Of a DNA stretch of 64,000 nt, positions 29,601 through 36,985 are shown in pieces. Made by a program: the position numbers and the translations under genes. The stretch is taken from contig JAFSQF010000017.1 in the NCBI GenBank assembly GCA_017446745.1, forward strand, positions 1-64,000. The letters run 5' to 3'. This stretch comes from Bacteroidales bacterium. Lineage in GTDB: Bacteria; Bacteroidota; Bacteroidia; Bacteroidales; P3. Within the stretch, counting starts at the first letter, position 1, and each line of letters opens with the position of its first letter. The notes beneath the pieces were generated by a model. It ran no database searches and was not told where the DNA came from. It saw only the letters and a list, made by a program, of their open reading frames with translations.

Positions 29601-32600
29601 ACGGTCCACGCGAATAATATATATTGTATCCAATATAATTAACAGAATCCTCGGTGGGAATGAAATTGAAAGCGAAATTCACTGTGTCGTAACATCCCAC
29701 GATATTATTGTAGAAATAGCTGTTGCTCAGCGTTCCGCCACCAAAGGTGGCAGCAGCAATACCGCTGCGTGTCGGTGCTGTGAGCTTCACCGAGTTGAAG
29801 AGCACCTTGGCATAGTTGGCGGTAATGATGTTCAGCGGCGTGGTCAGCATGTTCGACAGGCCGTCGTCATCGCTCACCAGCATGTTGTTGGCCACCACGG
29901 CATAGCCATTGGCTGAGCCAAAGAAATTGGTGGCTCCTATACACGAGGCTCCCGAGGTGACGTAGACGGCGTTGCGCGTAACGCGTGTGGCACCGCTACA
30001 GTCCTGCAACAAGATGCAGTAGCTGGAGTTGGCATACACCCTGTTGCAGGTGTTGCTGTCCACCACGGTGCCTATCTGGTTACGTATTATCATGCTGTTG
30101 ACACCCTGGTTCTCGAAGTTGTTGCCAAAGACGTAGCTGCCCCGAGCCATATTGTCCTGGGCAGGGCCCACAAGACTCAGTCCTGCCGTTCCACGCGTGA
30201 AGGTGCAGTTGCTCACCACCAGCGAGTCGGCACCACCACTGTAGAGCAGCGCCGAGGCTGTCATGAAGTCTTCGGCAGCTCCGTTGCCCTGACCCTCGGT
30301 GAAGATACAGTTGTGGAACTCGCACCCGGTGCTGTTGGTACCAAGGCGCACCTGGTAGGTGGCACGACTCTGCGTAGCATTGGAACCGAAGTTGATGCGG
30401 TTGAACCGTATATGGTTAGCCTGCTGCAAGTTGATGATGGCATTAACCGTCGACGCCGAGCCATTGGTGGGGGCGTTGAAAAGCACCGTATTGCCGGCAT
30501 CGATAGGCTCGAACTGTATGTAGTTGCTCTCCGACGTCCCGGGGATAACCGGGAAGGTATATACACCGTAGACGCCTGAAGCCATCTTCACGGTAAGAGG
30601 ACCGTTCACACCGCACTGGCTCAAGGCATAAAGCAACTGGTCTAGGTTGGCGTAGTCAGGCGTGGAGCCACCCACATAACGCACTCCACTCATCGGGCCG
30701 TCGCAGCTGATGAAGCGGGTCCAGAGGGTGTCGTTCAAAGGCTCATGGTCGCGGTAGCGCGCTCCCGACGAGGTCACCGAGTCGTCAACCCATGCCAACA
30801 TTTCGTGGTATCCAGCCGGATACTGCTGGGTGGTGCTGATAGTCACCTGCGTGGAGGCTCCGCCAGCCAATGTGCCGCTCCAGTCGTAATACTGGTGCGT
30901 GCCATTGTCTACCGAATAGTAGATGCGCACGTTGTTGATTGGCAAAGCTCCGTAGTTGGTGAGCGTCACCACCACATCGTTGTTGCCCACGGCATTGGCC
31001 GGGGTGGAATCGTTGGGGTGGATATATCCTCCAACACCACAGTCGTACAGCAACGGCGCATTCTGCACTGCATTGAATGTGAAGTTCGGACGCTGCGTGG
31101 TACGCGTACCGGAATTGAAGAACTCGGAAGTGAACGGGTTGAACCCGATGTCTGCCGGATATTCGATAGCGACACTGCCGCGTGTGCTGTTGTTCGAACT
31201 CGGAACAGGGAATGTCCTGACCGACACCGCCGTGGGGTCGTTGTTGGTGTTGTAGTTGGTGAAGGTTATCATCAAGCCCTTGCCGGCATAGAAGAAAGTG
31301 TCCTGCAAATATATGACGCCGTTGGTATTGGCATTCTGCGTGATGGAGAGCGAGGAGTCGTAGACCACTTTCTGAAACTCTGACGAGAAGGCATTGGTGG
31401 TTCCTGAACCTATGGCCGACGAGGTGTACTCGAACGTATTGTCGATGTTGCGCATCTTTATCTGCACCCTGTTGCGGTTCGAGTTGTTGACGTTCGCCGC
31501 CACCGGATAACGGATCTGCGTTATTGCCGCCGCCTTGTAGTTGACGTTCATCTCGGCACTGTCGTACACTATCTCGCTTTTATGACTGCCCTTGTTTGGG
31601 AATGGCAAGGTGTTGGTCGGAGCAAAGTTGGTAGATATTGGCATCATCGAGGCTTTACCGCGCACGCTACGGTACTGCTGCCAGCCACTGAGGTCCGACG
31701 GGAAGCTGGTCTCATTATGGTTCAACGAGTTGTCCTTGCCTATCATTCGCCAATATACGATGGTGTCGTAGCCGCAGAACGGGATATAGGTCTCGTATTC
31801 TCCTGGCGAGCCGCTGATGGGCGTCATGGTTTTGCGGAGGATGTCGGCACTGCGTCCCAACTGGTACACCACATAGACCGAGTCGTTGCACATGCCCTCG
31901 GTGAGCGGCGTGGTGAACTTGGCGGCAACACGCGTACCTCGGCTGTTGGGATAGTTCATCAGGTCAGGGTAGTCTGTCATCGTCATTATCGGCAGCAGCA
32001 TGGAGTTGGGACTGCACTTCACCGATATGTTGTCGAGATACCAACCCTCATTAGAGCTCCCCGCCGTATGCTTCGGGAAAAGACGGAAACGGATAAGCAT
32101 CTTCCTCTGGTTCAATGGCAGCTGCTGTATGCGCAGATGCAGTTTGAAGCGTTCTCGTTTCCACCATGCGTTGGTGGGCGTGGTGCCTCGCCACTGCGCA
32201 TAGGAACGCTCTGAGAACGAGGAGTTCTGCGCATAGTCGCTGCTGCCTCCTCCCCACGTCACGTCGTAGTGGTCGCTACCATCAAGGTTCACCCATTCGG
32301 CATTGGGGTCGAGAGCATTGCGGATATCCACGGTGGCCACCTCGTCGGCATTCTGCGCCGTCAAGGGGTCGACATCGCAGATATGCATGAACTCCAGGTA
32401 GAAATACTGGAACTGTCCATTGTCGGTGAAGTCAAGGGTGTCGAGGATTATCTCCACCATCCCCGATGGGGAATAGCTCAGCTTCAGAGCTCTCTCGCCC
32501 GACGACGACAGGGTGGTGACTACATTGGCCGAGCCCTGCGTCACGGTGTAGCCATAGCTCTCGCCGGTGGCCTCAAACCCCTGCTGATACTTGGTGACAA

Positions 32601-32667
32601 TCTGACCCTGCATCGCAAACGACGAAATCAGAAAAATCAAACCCAAAAGCAACGATCTTTTTTTCAT
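20692..32667 (-). CDS. Giant T9SS-secreted surface protein (3991 aa)
   Basis: Signal peptide MKKRSLLLGLIFLISSFAMQ at the start. The last ~85 residues form a type A T9SS sorting domain (LEQNYPNPFKESTRIDFFLP ... SGVYYYGIEVNG ... MRKMVFKK), so the protein should cross the outer membrane by T9SS and be anchored or released there. Reading from the N-terminus: a jelly-roll-like module (~30-230), CARDB-type Ig-like repeats (for example VTLTNYGALPINNVRIYYSV), a right-handed beta-helix (~750-915), a lamin-tail-like module (~1310-1410), a second beta-helix (~2090-2240), more CARDB-like repeats and a GEVED-type domain near residue 3060 (GWLSVWIDIDRDGTFLW). No catalytic residues could be assigned. An adhesin or glycan-binding role is only an inference. 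Confidence 0.85.
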   Translation of the reverse strand: MKKRSLLLGLIFLISSFAMQGQIVTKYQQGFEATGESYGYTVTQGSANVVTTLSSSGERALKLSYSPSGMVEIILDTLDFTDNGQFQYFYLEFMHICDVDPLTAQNADEVATVDIRNALDPNAEWVNLDGSDHYDVTWGGGSSDYAQNSSFSERSYAQWRGTTPTNAWWKRERFKLHLRIQQLPLNQRKMLIRFRLFPKHTAGSSNEGWYLDNISVKCSPNSMLLPIMTMTDYPDLMNYPNSRGTRVAAKFTTPLTEGMCNDSVYVVYQLGRSADILRKTMTPISGSPGEYETYIPFCGYDTIVYWRMIGKDNSLNHNETSFPSDLSGWQQYRSVRGKASMMPISTNFAPTNTLPFPNKGSHKSEIVYDSAEMNVNYKAAAITQIRYPVAANVNNSNRNRVQIKMRNIDNTFEYTSSAIGSGTTNAFSSEFQKVVYDSSLSITQNANTNGVIYLQDTFFYAGKGLMITFTNYNTNNDPTAVSVRTFPVPSSNNSTRGSVAIEYPADIGFNPFTSEFFNSGTRTTQRPNFTFNAVQNAPLLYDCGVGGYIHPNDSTPANAVGNNDVVVTLTNYGALPINNVRIYYSVDNGTHQYYDWSGTLAGGASTQVTISTTQQYPAGYHEMLAWVDDSVTSSGARYRDHEPLNDTLWTRFISCDGPMSGVRYVGGSTPDYANLDQLLYALSQCGVNGPLTVKMASGVYGVYTFPVIPGTSESNYIQFEPIDAGNTVLFNAPTNGSASTVNAIINLQQANHIRFNRINFGSNATQSRATYQVRLGTNSTGCEFHNCIFTEGQGNGAAEDFMTASALLYSGGADSLVVSNCTFTRGTAGLSLVGPAQDNMARGSYVFGNNFENQGVNSMIIRNQIGTVVDSNTCNRVYANSSYCILLQDCSGATRVTRNAVYVTSGASCIGATNFFGSANGYAVVANNMLVSDDDGLSNMLTTPLNIITANYAKVLFNSVKLTAPTRSGIAAATFGGGTLSNSYFYNNIVGCYDTVNFAFNFIPTEDSVNYIGYNIYYSRGPLLNKYDGINCLTFANWLTHLPSDGNSQNVNPAFLGTTAMDLRSYSQNVKSHAIPFTEVDNDIFGTPRDAVAPCLGAFEFTSLPYDFEIQEFLEPYTEYCDAPSSAPLRVVIKNSGINPFDPTSQSMTLHYSRAAVPGVTSGIYGTVPVNITIPASDTVTWNTGATIPFPTVGTRDTTYRLYVWLSSTIDPNPANDTNFTTVLSHYHYPAPNTVNVNSNYGDSATVTVTQGLQTWYGNVYSSGVSHQSEVYWYDSPESVDPIWRGHSITIPPLYTDDTLYIRQSRDYGLVRITEVQFKQNQPGVTYPMPMFMNSATALAVEFTNVGDYPLNMLGDTIVTVGTTSTLNKKKYGFPDITLQPGQTIVLQYRQNLNNIDSTRTLGTANLSPNQQVEFGLIYMRQNVIEDAVAFNGITTHANWTNYNIPNTVWLGAGISLPDSMPTAGVFRTAWPSSPTSLTTSSLLWQAADNNNRMTLGTTNQNLIRFVDNGCLGDVAPVYITLVGLPNVDVAIEDLALDDGCDMAETPITVNVYNRGSQPTGQMILNYKVQGYPQYAGQAIELQTCSDTISAGLAAQTSMQHTFSVVPDFTVASASVDFDVVVWATQNSADGTSFNDTLRLSVTSMFTPDTPNVVSYDTVSYDGVLHLTSVTPPSDSLAWYDRNMQPLDTTNVYVTDHIYADDTFYVSAFGAKINQYHVGSMTSLSNATAYPSPYNPNKKYAKEQYLFLAEDLIAAGHTAGPILTLSFYLDTVMGAGAFTLTDYTISLGTTSQTTFTGNNNWQSVAQYYHADSLALSNSNKGWIFHALDSAFVWNGVDNIVVQVTRTCDPQVTTGARTRYTNGGANKVLYKNDNSNSVVDFTGNGSRSANRPDIRFGFVDYGCEGPAKPVYITVVDIPNSDASLSFESDGPGSVPGGQAFTSCDTTDINVVLRNMGGQPFSSYQIDYWIDTLHGVYSGTTSVQPRNDVTLTVAHHLFTPGRHTLRMAVTLQDDTVQSNDTIQRTLTVRFCGGHYAVGPVNGLYTDFTTAIDTLNNAGIDGPVVFDVEPGTYVEQVVLGPVDGISSTNTVTFNGAGNTPDSVVLRYAPVNNSNYVLRLYGSEYITFSNLTVLARGASNYSNAVVVDSSNQIHFTNVVLRVKGGLNNINASCLVVGEHVTALYVNNSVVDSGYYSVRSMVGTLGGSAGIYLSNNTFQNFGTMGVYLRKCDDVYIVGNQVRSGASSNGKALTGILLAQHTGPATIERNNVVLSDAFNGGKQGIKLIDVNGANATRSLVANNMCAMNGTRSTGLTSAGIWIDSSTWVNVYYNSCNVYAGNDAQGATTRAMNVGTTSMEIYVMNNLFQNLSAGYAYYVNNPINIGNSNYNDYYSNAQDRLAYWGGEMPTFDTLRQVNHMDAQSMNQKAHFESNDDLHMTLGTFCEHAQYNTMVPLDIDGLIRPQIPSPCMGAHEFVRKNHNIAVVDIVKPKIKEYPTQTTGFTDNVESDTLWVVVELMNDGTSTESNLKWWAEVKNVTPTLSTTQRTITEMLPQATVIDSNFILMPIGIIDTQIVVVHFPLANDSSLANNDMEQVFFLDPAYNLMAEQALILDTGCRLQNTPIGIKVKNVGRKTYPAQWIVPAGFEAVLQTANVNVSTLPTIISENIPMPLDLGVNESAILNFSNSANIYPTGIDKDIVIRARVWCSHEYDQKPLNDTTNYITHQSFYTPNMPVGIDLHIPYATWDTIFASQTDTPPGASAIHRPIRWHLDTTGTAVDEPFYAPTNYNQSTWWETPQYFRDTVYYLSCLSAHGGNPPATCTSYYNPVHVYINPRVPVDMAVLDVVEPVGNRVYMTRDSVKISLINYGNQTVSNIPVVYQLYDHTNTLLQEVREMCSHSVAPDEVYVYTFDSLLYIPNWSTTNAYHLRVWTDMVNENVRLNDTLRNLVYFNAIPDDAYQTTTVGNKTGMDITRVAFSSLDNRVSPAGHDYINFVNASRQPGAISTPQTLDTISSLKDYGGSVAPQSLGELRALHLVKGTVDTMIVESINGDKPDDRSTTGWLSVWIDIDRDGTFLWNPVNPGTDSADYSYPLTEIFYHDTIVSGSPKKFLFTLPEDIRTGYMRMRVVVDQGAYAPKNISEGISFGSVQDYLLYIEDEPENTDLCVSRIVSPTEQHIGGHTGYGSDTIQVTVKFQLANKGSQAISSADIEYTFSDGDGVHTETTQWSGTLMKGQSAEVELPARIFAAGVTELRIVAKAVGDTVAFNDTLYYYYYRPAVKTLVWDDDFEGDFEWFVPQGNSMFSVNLWQRGRSHKPNIMACVSDSSILATNINGTVNAAVTGNVSYAYTPIFDISVIRPDTLELWVARAMTTGHLMRLEYYNYEGVWTVVGSGNDTLWYTSNNGWDTVSSGYGYSLYRFPLSSIGSDFLQRLQFRLVYKAGTETQSCDGVAIDDFVVGRMKRPIDVSVIAITYPVEPRFGETINPRVIVKNNGLDTINNFMLAYRPYGMPLAITGTFSNDGGLVPGETALYEFPTPFIVRDDFPDTFQICAFTTVQMDMYRDNDTVCQDFYLAPMLNDMGAVEFLSPLDHIVAGDSVEVTVRLRNYGVGTVSDARVTYIYNDSYEVSEDINFQNMLGRDLGTFEYFNYTFKHKFRSSMGIMHLTCYVKSDGDIYPFNDTVNKSINGLSAITDLRAREIVVDSSDHNVYFMQVVIDNVGARAANDFKIGYWYYNDLSTYSEVIYHSDEPLPALQTLYYVFPDSLPNQLSLYSRVTAFVHAENDNDRTNDTTTTIASQYVDLRPVRVMVEENRYDSCQVRIEIENVGNVVTNPTRITAYQAVINGQQIRANNQFLSIMPGQSVFIDFPKKILKSPTRTYEGTGSIRQCEDDHHPENNQTTRIEVVNYLDLPIVEEANGIVLEQNYPNPFKESTRIDFFLPEGGDVRFFVMDELGRLVHQSVKSYGSGNQSIDFSQKNLTSGVYYYGIEVNGERLMRKMVFKK

Positions 32668-32710
32668 ATTTTATACTTTTTATTATTTTCTATTTCAATA
32701 TAATATACAC

Positions 32711-32741
32711 CAAAATAATATCCTTTTTTCAGGATTTACAA
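32711..32741 (-). promoter_or_regulatory. Candidate promoter of the giant T9SS cargo gene
   Basis: On the minus strand: TTG (32741-32739), a 20-base spacer, then TTATTTTG (32718-32711), one mismatch from TAnnTTTG. The gene starts 44 bases downstream. Confidence 0.45.
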
Positions 32742-32875
32742 TGGCACATAACAGGCTACAAATTTACACAAAAAGTCGTTATCCGCTCCCTTTTCGCTTA
32801 CTTTTTTTTAAATCAATATATAAAAAAATAGCAACTCATTAAACCATAACGACATACAAAAACACATAAAAAAAC

Positions 32876-32914
32876 ATAGCCGCACATTGCATTATCGGCT
32901 TTATGTGCGGCTAT
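32876..32914 (-). terminator. Terminator downstream of rlmB
   Basis: A perfect 12-base stem (ATAGCCGCACAT at 32876-32887 with ATGTGCGGCTAT at 32903-32914), followed on the minus strand by a T-rich tract. It lies about 50 bases past the rlmB stop. Confidence 0.85.
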
Positions 32915-32965
32915 AAAGGAACAAAAGTTCTAAGCTAATTGTTAATTTTTATTAAAAACAGGATG

Positions 32966-33796
32966 TCATTCTATGCCTCTTTGCCGGAGGACCTCGTACA
33001 TGAATATGCCGGCAGCCACCGAGACATTGAGCGACTGCACCTGCCCCACAATGGGCAGTTTGGCCCTAACGTCGCATAGCTTCAGGACCTCCGTACTGAT
33101 GCCCTTGTCTTCCGACCCCATTACCAGCAGGGTGGGCCTCCGGAAGTCGACAGCCACATAACTGGTGCTTCCCTTCTCGGTGGCAGCACACACCTGCAAC
33201 CCCGTCTGGAGGGCCAGGTTTATCACCGTCTTAAGGTTGGCCTCGCGACACACGGGCAGGCGCAACAACGCTCCCGACGAGCTCTTGATGGCATCCGCAC
33301 CTATCTGCGCACTGCCATGGTCAGGCACTATAATGGCATCGACACCAGCACATTCGGCAGTACGCACTATGGCTCCCAGATTGCGCACATCGGTCACATG
33401 GTCCAACATCAAAAAGAAAGGCTGCTTGCCGCCCTCCTGTATGGATTGCAACATATCGGCGAATGAACGATATGCTATAGGGGCTATCAACGCCACCACG
33501 CCCTGATGATTGGCTCCGGTGATGGCATTAAGCCTCTCGACAGGCACAAACTGGACCGGCAAATTCCTCTCTCTCGCCTTGGTTCTGAGCTCTTTCGACA
33601 GCTGACCGTCCAACGTCGTCTGAAGAAGAATTTTATCTATCTGACTGTCAGCCTCTATAGCTTCAAGCACCGGACGCATCCCACACACCACCTGTTGTTT
33701 GTCTGCCTGTCCATGTTTCACGTGAAACGGCTGGTTCTCACCCCGTTTCCCCTCGTCTGTCTTAAGACGGTTGTTTTTCTTTCCTTCACGTATCAT
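32966..33796 (-). CDS. rlmB: 23S rRNA 2'-O-methyltransferase of the TrmH/RlmB family
   Basis: 276 residues. A lysine-rich N-terminal extension of ~30 residues precedes an RNA-binding substrate domain (VCGMRPVLEAIEADSQIDKI). The SPOUT methyltransferase domain then shows the three family motifs: LDHVTDVRNLGAIVRTAECAG, LLVMGSEDKGIS and LPIVGQVQSLNVSVAAGIF. RlmB methylates G2251 of 23S rRNA with S-adenosylmethionine; the exact target nucleotide is inferred from the family. The gene stands alone, with a terminator after it and repeat DNA before it. A related TrmH-type RNA methyltransferase is the main alternative. Confidence 0.85.
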   Translation of the reverse strand: MIREGKKNNRLKTDEGKRGENQPFHVKHGQADKQQVVCGMRPVLEAIEADSQIDKILLQTTLDGQLSKELRTKARERNLPVQFVPVERLNAITGANHQGVVALIAPIAYRSFADMLQSIQEGGKQPFFLMLDHVTDVRNLGAIVRTAECAGVDAIIVPDHGSAQIGADAIKSSSGALLRLPVCREANLKTVINLALQTGLQVCAATEKGSTSYVAVDFRRPTLLVMGSEDKGISTEVLKLCDVRAKLPIVGQVQSLNVSVAAGIFMYEVLRQRGIE

Positions 33797-33855
33797 GATT
33801 TCTATGTATTTGTCTACAAATTAAACGATAAGGTGTAAAGATATTCTGTCAGAGT

Positions 33856-33950
33856 GAGCCCCGTAGGGGCGGCATATATTAGCCGTGGGCGCGAGCCCAC
33901 GGGAATCGAAATACTCTATTAATCTGAGCCCCGTAGGGGTGAAGAAATAT
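33856..33950. repeat. Outlying copies of the 71-base palindromic repeat
   Basis: One full and one partial unit (starts at 33856 and 33926) with the hairpins GCCCCGTAGGGGC and CCGTGGGCGCGAGCCCACGG. This is the same family as the tandem array at 41988-42437. Confidence 0.85.
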
Positions 33951-34033
33951 CCAGTGGATATTTCGATAGCAAAGCGGAGAATAAATACATTAAGTAACAG
34001 TAAAAAAATAGCAAGCTTATTTTATTTTGAATG

Positions 34034-34059
34034 TCTGATTGTATCAACTTATTTTTTAA
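34034..34059. repeat. Dispersed 26-base AT-rich repeat, copy 2
   Basis: Identical over 26 bases to 3485-3510. Its right end is four bases from the engB stop. Nearby (about 33992) is the motif TAAGTAACAGTAAAAA, also found at 2989. Confidence 0.7.
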
Positions 34060-34062
34060 AGA

Positions 34063-34671
34063 TTATTTAGAGGGGTTCGGTTGTTGCAGGATTTGTCCTA
34101 TATAGTTGAGGAGTGGGGTGCGGCCTGTGCCAGAGACCGACGAGGTGATGAAAATGGGAGGCAGCTCCTCCCACTGCTGAAGCAGAGCGGCCTTGAAGGC
34201 ATTGATGTTTTTTGCCGTGGCACTCTGATTCTGCTTGTCGACCTTGGTGAAGACTATTGAGAGCGGTATGCCGTGAGTACCAAGGAAAGCTATGAAATCA
34301 AGGTCGATGTCGAGGGGTAGGTGTCGGGAATCGACAAGCACGAAGGTGTTCATGAGCGTCTTTCTTCCAAGCAGGTATTGGTTGATCATCTTCTGCCATT
34401 TTTCGCGTTCCGACTTAGAGACGCGGGCGAAGCCATAGCCGGGGAGGTCGACAAGATACCACGCCCGGTTGATGAGGAAATGGTTGATGAGTTGCGTCTT
34501 GCCCGGACGGACACTGGTCTTGGCGAGGCTTTTGTTGCCTACCAGCTTGTTGATGAGCGACGACTTGCCGACATTTGAGCGGCCTATAAAGGCAAACTCC
34601 GGGAGGCCCGTGTCGGGGCACTTCGTGAAGTCGGAGTTGGAGACTATGAACTGGGCAGACTTAATTTCCAC
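34063..34671 (-). CDS. engB: Ribosome-biogenesis GTPase EngB/YsxC
   Basis: 202 residues with a GTG start, supported by the usual family N-terminus MEIKSAQFIVSNSD. EngB is a TRAFAC GTPase needed for late 50S ribosome assembly. G1 is GRSNVGKSS (~residues 30-38), then a PGKTQLINHF switch region, G3 DLPGYG, G4 TKVDK, and an SSVSGTG segment in the G5 position. It is last in a three-gene minus-strand run after glsA and glsB (62-base gap to glsB), an association that looks positional rather than functional. Confidence 0.95.
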   Translation of the reverse strand: MEIKSAQFIVSNSDFTKCPDTGLPEFAFIGRSNVGKSSLINKLVGNKSLAKTSVRPGKTQLINHFLINRAWYLVDLPGYGFARVSKSEREKWQKMINQYLLGRKTLMNTFVLVDSRHLPLDIDLDFIAFLGTHGIPLSIVFTKVDKQNQSATAKNINAFKAALLQQWEELPPIFITSSVSGTGRTPLLNYIGQILQQPNPSK

Positions 34672-34733
34672 GGGATTTATGCTTTTGGTGTAGTGTACGA
34701 CAGTGGGGGGCCAAACATCGCATGCAGCATTGA

Positions 34734-35918
34734 TTATTCGTCTTTTTGGCGGCGCTGTTGGCGGCGCTGTTGGCGTAGGGCACGGCGTTGTTGGCGGCGT
34801 TGTTTTCTCAGCTCCGAGGGGTCTGAGGCCTCAACGAAGGAGGCACGTTCTCGGGCTATCTTATTCTCTTTGAGCCATTGGAGGTTGTCGAGCTCAGTAT
34901 TGTCGTTGGCATTGCGCCACCACGGGAGGCGACGCATATCGATATTGAAAAAACGGCGGCGCTCGAAGAGGCGGTTGATGACGTTGTAGGATTCAAAATG
35001 ACGGGTTTTCTTCTCCGGGAAGATATCGCGGACTGCCACCAGTATGCCGGTCTCGTCTGTCTCGCCGAAAGCATGGTTGTAGGCCGTGCCGAAGGTTCGC
35101 ATGGTGGAGGAGAGGTTCATGTAGGCATTGACCAAAGGCGGGACATAGGAGCCCAAGTCACGCACCGAACGCTGAAGAATCTGATAATCTTCCTTGTAGT
35201 TACGCCCGGTGAAGAGCTGGTGAAGCTGGTTGAAATCGGTATTGATGAGGAGTGGCTCAACGGGCCACATGAGGCCATCGCGGTCCGGGAAATGTTTTTG
35301 CAAGAAATAAAGTATCAAGTCCTTGGCCTGACGGTTCATGTGTGGATACATGGTCACCTTGCCAAAGTAGTAGCGCGTCTCGGGGATTTCGAGGGCTATG
35401 GTGGCAAGGCCGTCCCAGAGGTTGTCGAGCGAGTAGAGCCCCTGGCGGAGGTTGTTGCCGGGCTGGTATTCTGGCTGCACAAAAGAACGTCCCAGCTCAA
35501 TGGTGTAGGGCAGGTAATGGTCGATAAACTCCGGCGTGAAATGGAAGAGCTCGGCGGTAGGCGTATAGATGGAGCCATCAACAGAACGGAACATATTGGA
35601 GCCGTGGATGAAACGGTAGCCGCCAACGATGGCCTGCTTGTCGTTGTCCCATACGAAGAGCTGCTTGAAGCAGTAGGGCTCCGGCAGGGTGTCAAACTCG
35701 TCGATATCAACCGGCTTGCCGGTACCGCCGCCTTCCGAGGCGAAAGAGAGCTCGCGGAGACGCCCTATTTCGCGCATGATGTTGGGCGAATTGTGGGCCG
35801 TGGTGACGTAGATGTCCTTGCCTCCGAAATTGGTATGGCGGAGGAAGGTGCGCTTGGAGAGTTCGGCGCGAATGGCCTCGCGGTCGACGGGGGGGATAAT
35901 GTACGAGAAGTCTGGCAT
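34734..35918 (-). CDS. glsB: GNAT-type N-acyltransferase, probable glycine-lipid synthase subunit GlsB
   Basis: 394 residues. A GNAT-like core with REIGRLRELSFASEGGGTG and IELGRSFVQPEYQPG resembles OlsB-type N-acyltransferases and the Bacteroides GlsB protein, which joins a 3-hydroxy fatty acid to glycine. A PlsC-like gene (glsA) lies 39 bases upstream on the same strand; together these are known in Bacteroides to make acyloxyacyl glycine (glycine) lipids. The C-terminus is a low-complexity Arg/Gln tail of about 24 residues (RKQRRQQRRALRQQRRQQRR), encoded by a GGCGGCG-type microsatellite and probably variable in length. The membrane-lipid role rests on the gene pair as well as the sequence. 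Confidence 0.75.
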   Translation of the reverse strand: MPDFSYIIPPVDREAIRAELSKRTFLRHTNFGGKDIYVTTAHNSPNIMREIGRLRELSFASEGGGTGKPVDIDEFDTLPEPYCFKQLFVWDNDKQAIVGGYRFIHGSNMFRSVDGSIYTPTAELFHFTPEFIDHYLPYTIELGRSFVQPEYQPGNNLRQGLYSLDNLWDGLATIALEIPETRYYFGKVTMYPHMNRQAKDLILYFLQKHFPDRDGLMWPVEPLLINTDFNQLHQLFTGRNYKEDYQILQRSVRDLGSYVPPLVNAYMNLSSTMRTFGTAYNHAFGETDETGILVAVRDIFPEKKTRHFESYNVINRLFERRRFFNIDMRRLPWWRNANDNTELDNLQWLKENKIARERASFVEASDPSELRKQRRQQRRALRQQRRQQRRQKDE

Positions 35919-35957
35919 AGGAGTTTGGTGGATTGTGTTAATGTGGTATTGTGTTTT

Positions 35958-36761
35958 TTAGGGCATTGCGTAGATAAGGTCGTGAAGACGGTCGGCCCAC
36001 GACTGTGGGGAGGTGCCATCGTCAAGTTGCTGCCATGGGATGCTATTGCCAACCGAGATAGTGAATGTCTTGCCGTGCTGGGCAAACATCTCGGAGGGAA
36101 GAAGGGCCATTTCGAAATTGAACTTTATTCCCAGCCGGCGGCGCAGATTGGCTATGGTGTAGAACCGACTGCGGTTTTGGGCATGGATGTGTACAGGCAC
36201 TATGTCGCGATGGTGTGCTATGGCTTTCTTGACGAATGTGGATTTCCACTGGAGGTCTACAATACGGCCGTTGACGCGACGCGAACAGAGGCCGGCAGGA
36301 AAATAGAGCAGGCAGTTGCTCTCGGCGAAAGCAGCGTTGAGGGCCGCAGCCGTGGAGCGGTTGCCATGAACCTTGTCAATGGGCACGAAAAGAGGGCGCA
36401 ACTGTGGTATATGCAGCAGGAAATCGTTGACGGGAAAGACAATATCTCGGCGGCACTGTCCCACAGCAGCGATAAGGCCCATTCCGTCGGGACCCCCAAG
36501 GGGATGGTTGGCTATGACGATGGGAGAGCCGCCGAGGGGGATGCGCTCCGGATGGACCACCTCTGTGCGGATCTGTAGCCTTTCAAGAATTGCACTGGCG
36601 AAATCAATGCCCTGCAAATGGCGCGTCTCGAAAAGGGCAGCATTAATCTCGTCGACATGGAGAAGCCTGTTGAGCAACGAGATAACCCAACGGGGTGCAT
36701 TGACATTTTTTGCAGCCAAAACCTTTCGGAGGTCTATATAGTGTTTGTCGATGATTTCCAT
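35958..36761 (-). CDS. glsA: PlsC-like O-acyltransferase, probable GlsA
   Basis: 267 residues from the ATG at 36761; an upstream TTG in frame is unlikely because the promoter box sits there. The acyltransferase site reads ANHPLGGPDG, a His and an Asp of the PlsC type separated by five residues as in related hemolysin/OlsA-like proteins. Downstream are LLYFPAGLCSRR (the FPEG-like substrate segment) and DIVPVHIHAQNRSRFY. GlsA esterifies the hydroxyl of N-acyl-glycine made by GlsB. The two genes are 39 bases apart. A general lysophospholipid acyltransferase is the alternative. Confidence 0.75.
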   Translation of the reverse strand: MEIIDKHYIDLRKVLAAKNVNAPRWVISLLNRLLHVDEINAALFETRHLQGIDFASAILERLQIRTEVVHPERIPLGGSPIVIANHPLGGPDGMGLIAAVGQCRRDIVFPVNDFLLHIPQLRPLFVPIDKVHGNRSTAAALNAAFAESNCLLYFPAGLCSRRVNGRIVDLQWKSTFVKKAIAHHRDIVPVHIHAQNRSRFYTIANLRRRLGIKFNFEMALLPSEMFAQHGKTFTISVGNSIPWQQLDDGTSPQSWADRLHDLIYAMP

Positions 36762-36770
36762 TACGGGCTG

Positions 36771-36778
36771 CAAAAATA
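36771..36778 (-). promoter_or_regulatory. Candidate -7 box for glsA-glsB-engB
   Basis: On the minus strand this reads TATTTTTG then CAG, a full match to TAnnTTTG, nine bases before the glsA ATG. No good -33 motif is seen, and the leader would be very short. Confidence 0.4.
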
Positions 36779-36941
36779 CAAAAAAAATATATAATGTTAC
36801 ATATATATTTACAAGAGACTAAAAATGGAGGTATTAAAAGAGCCTCCGGCTCGCCGTGAGGAGGCCTGACGGGAAAGCAAAAGCAGAAAAAGGGGAAGAA
36901 ATGGCAAGGTCTGGTAACGGCGAGAACAGCAGGCAAAAAAA

Positions 36942-36962
36942 AACGCCCCTCAAGGGGGCGTT
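36942..36962 (-). terminator. Terminator after the small heat-shock gene
   Basis: AACGCCCC (36942-36949) pairs with GGGGCGTT (36955-36962), and on the minus strand a run of about nine T follows. It lies 23 bases past the stop of the Hsp20 gene. Confidence 0.9.
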
Positions 36963-36985
36963 GTTCATGATGACCCGTCGTGGGT

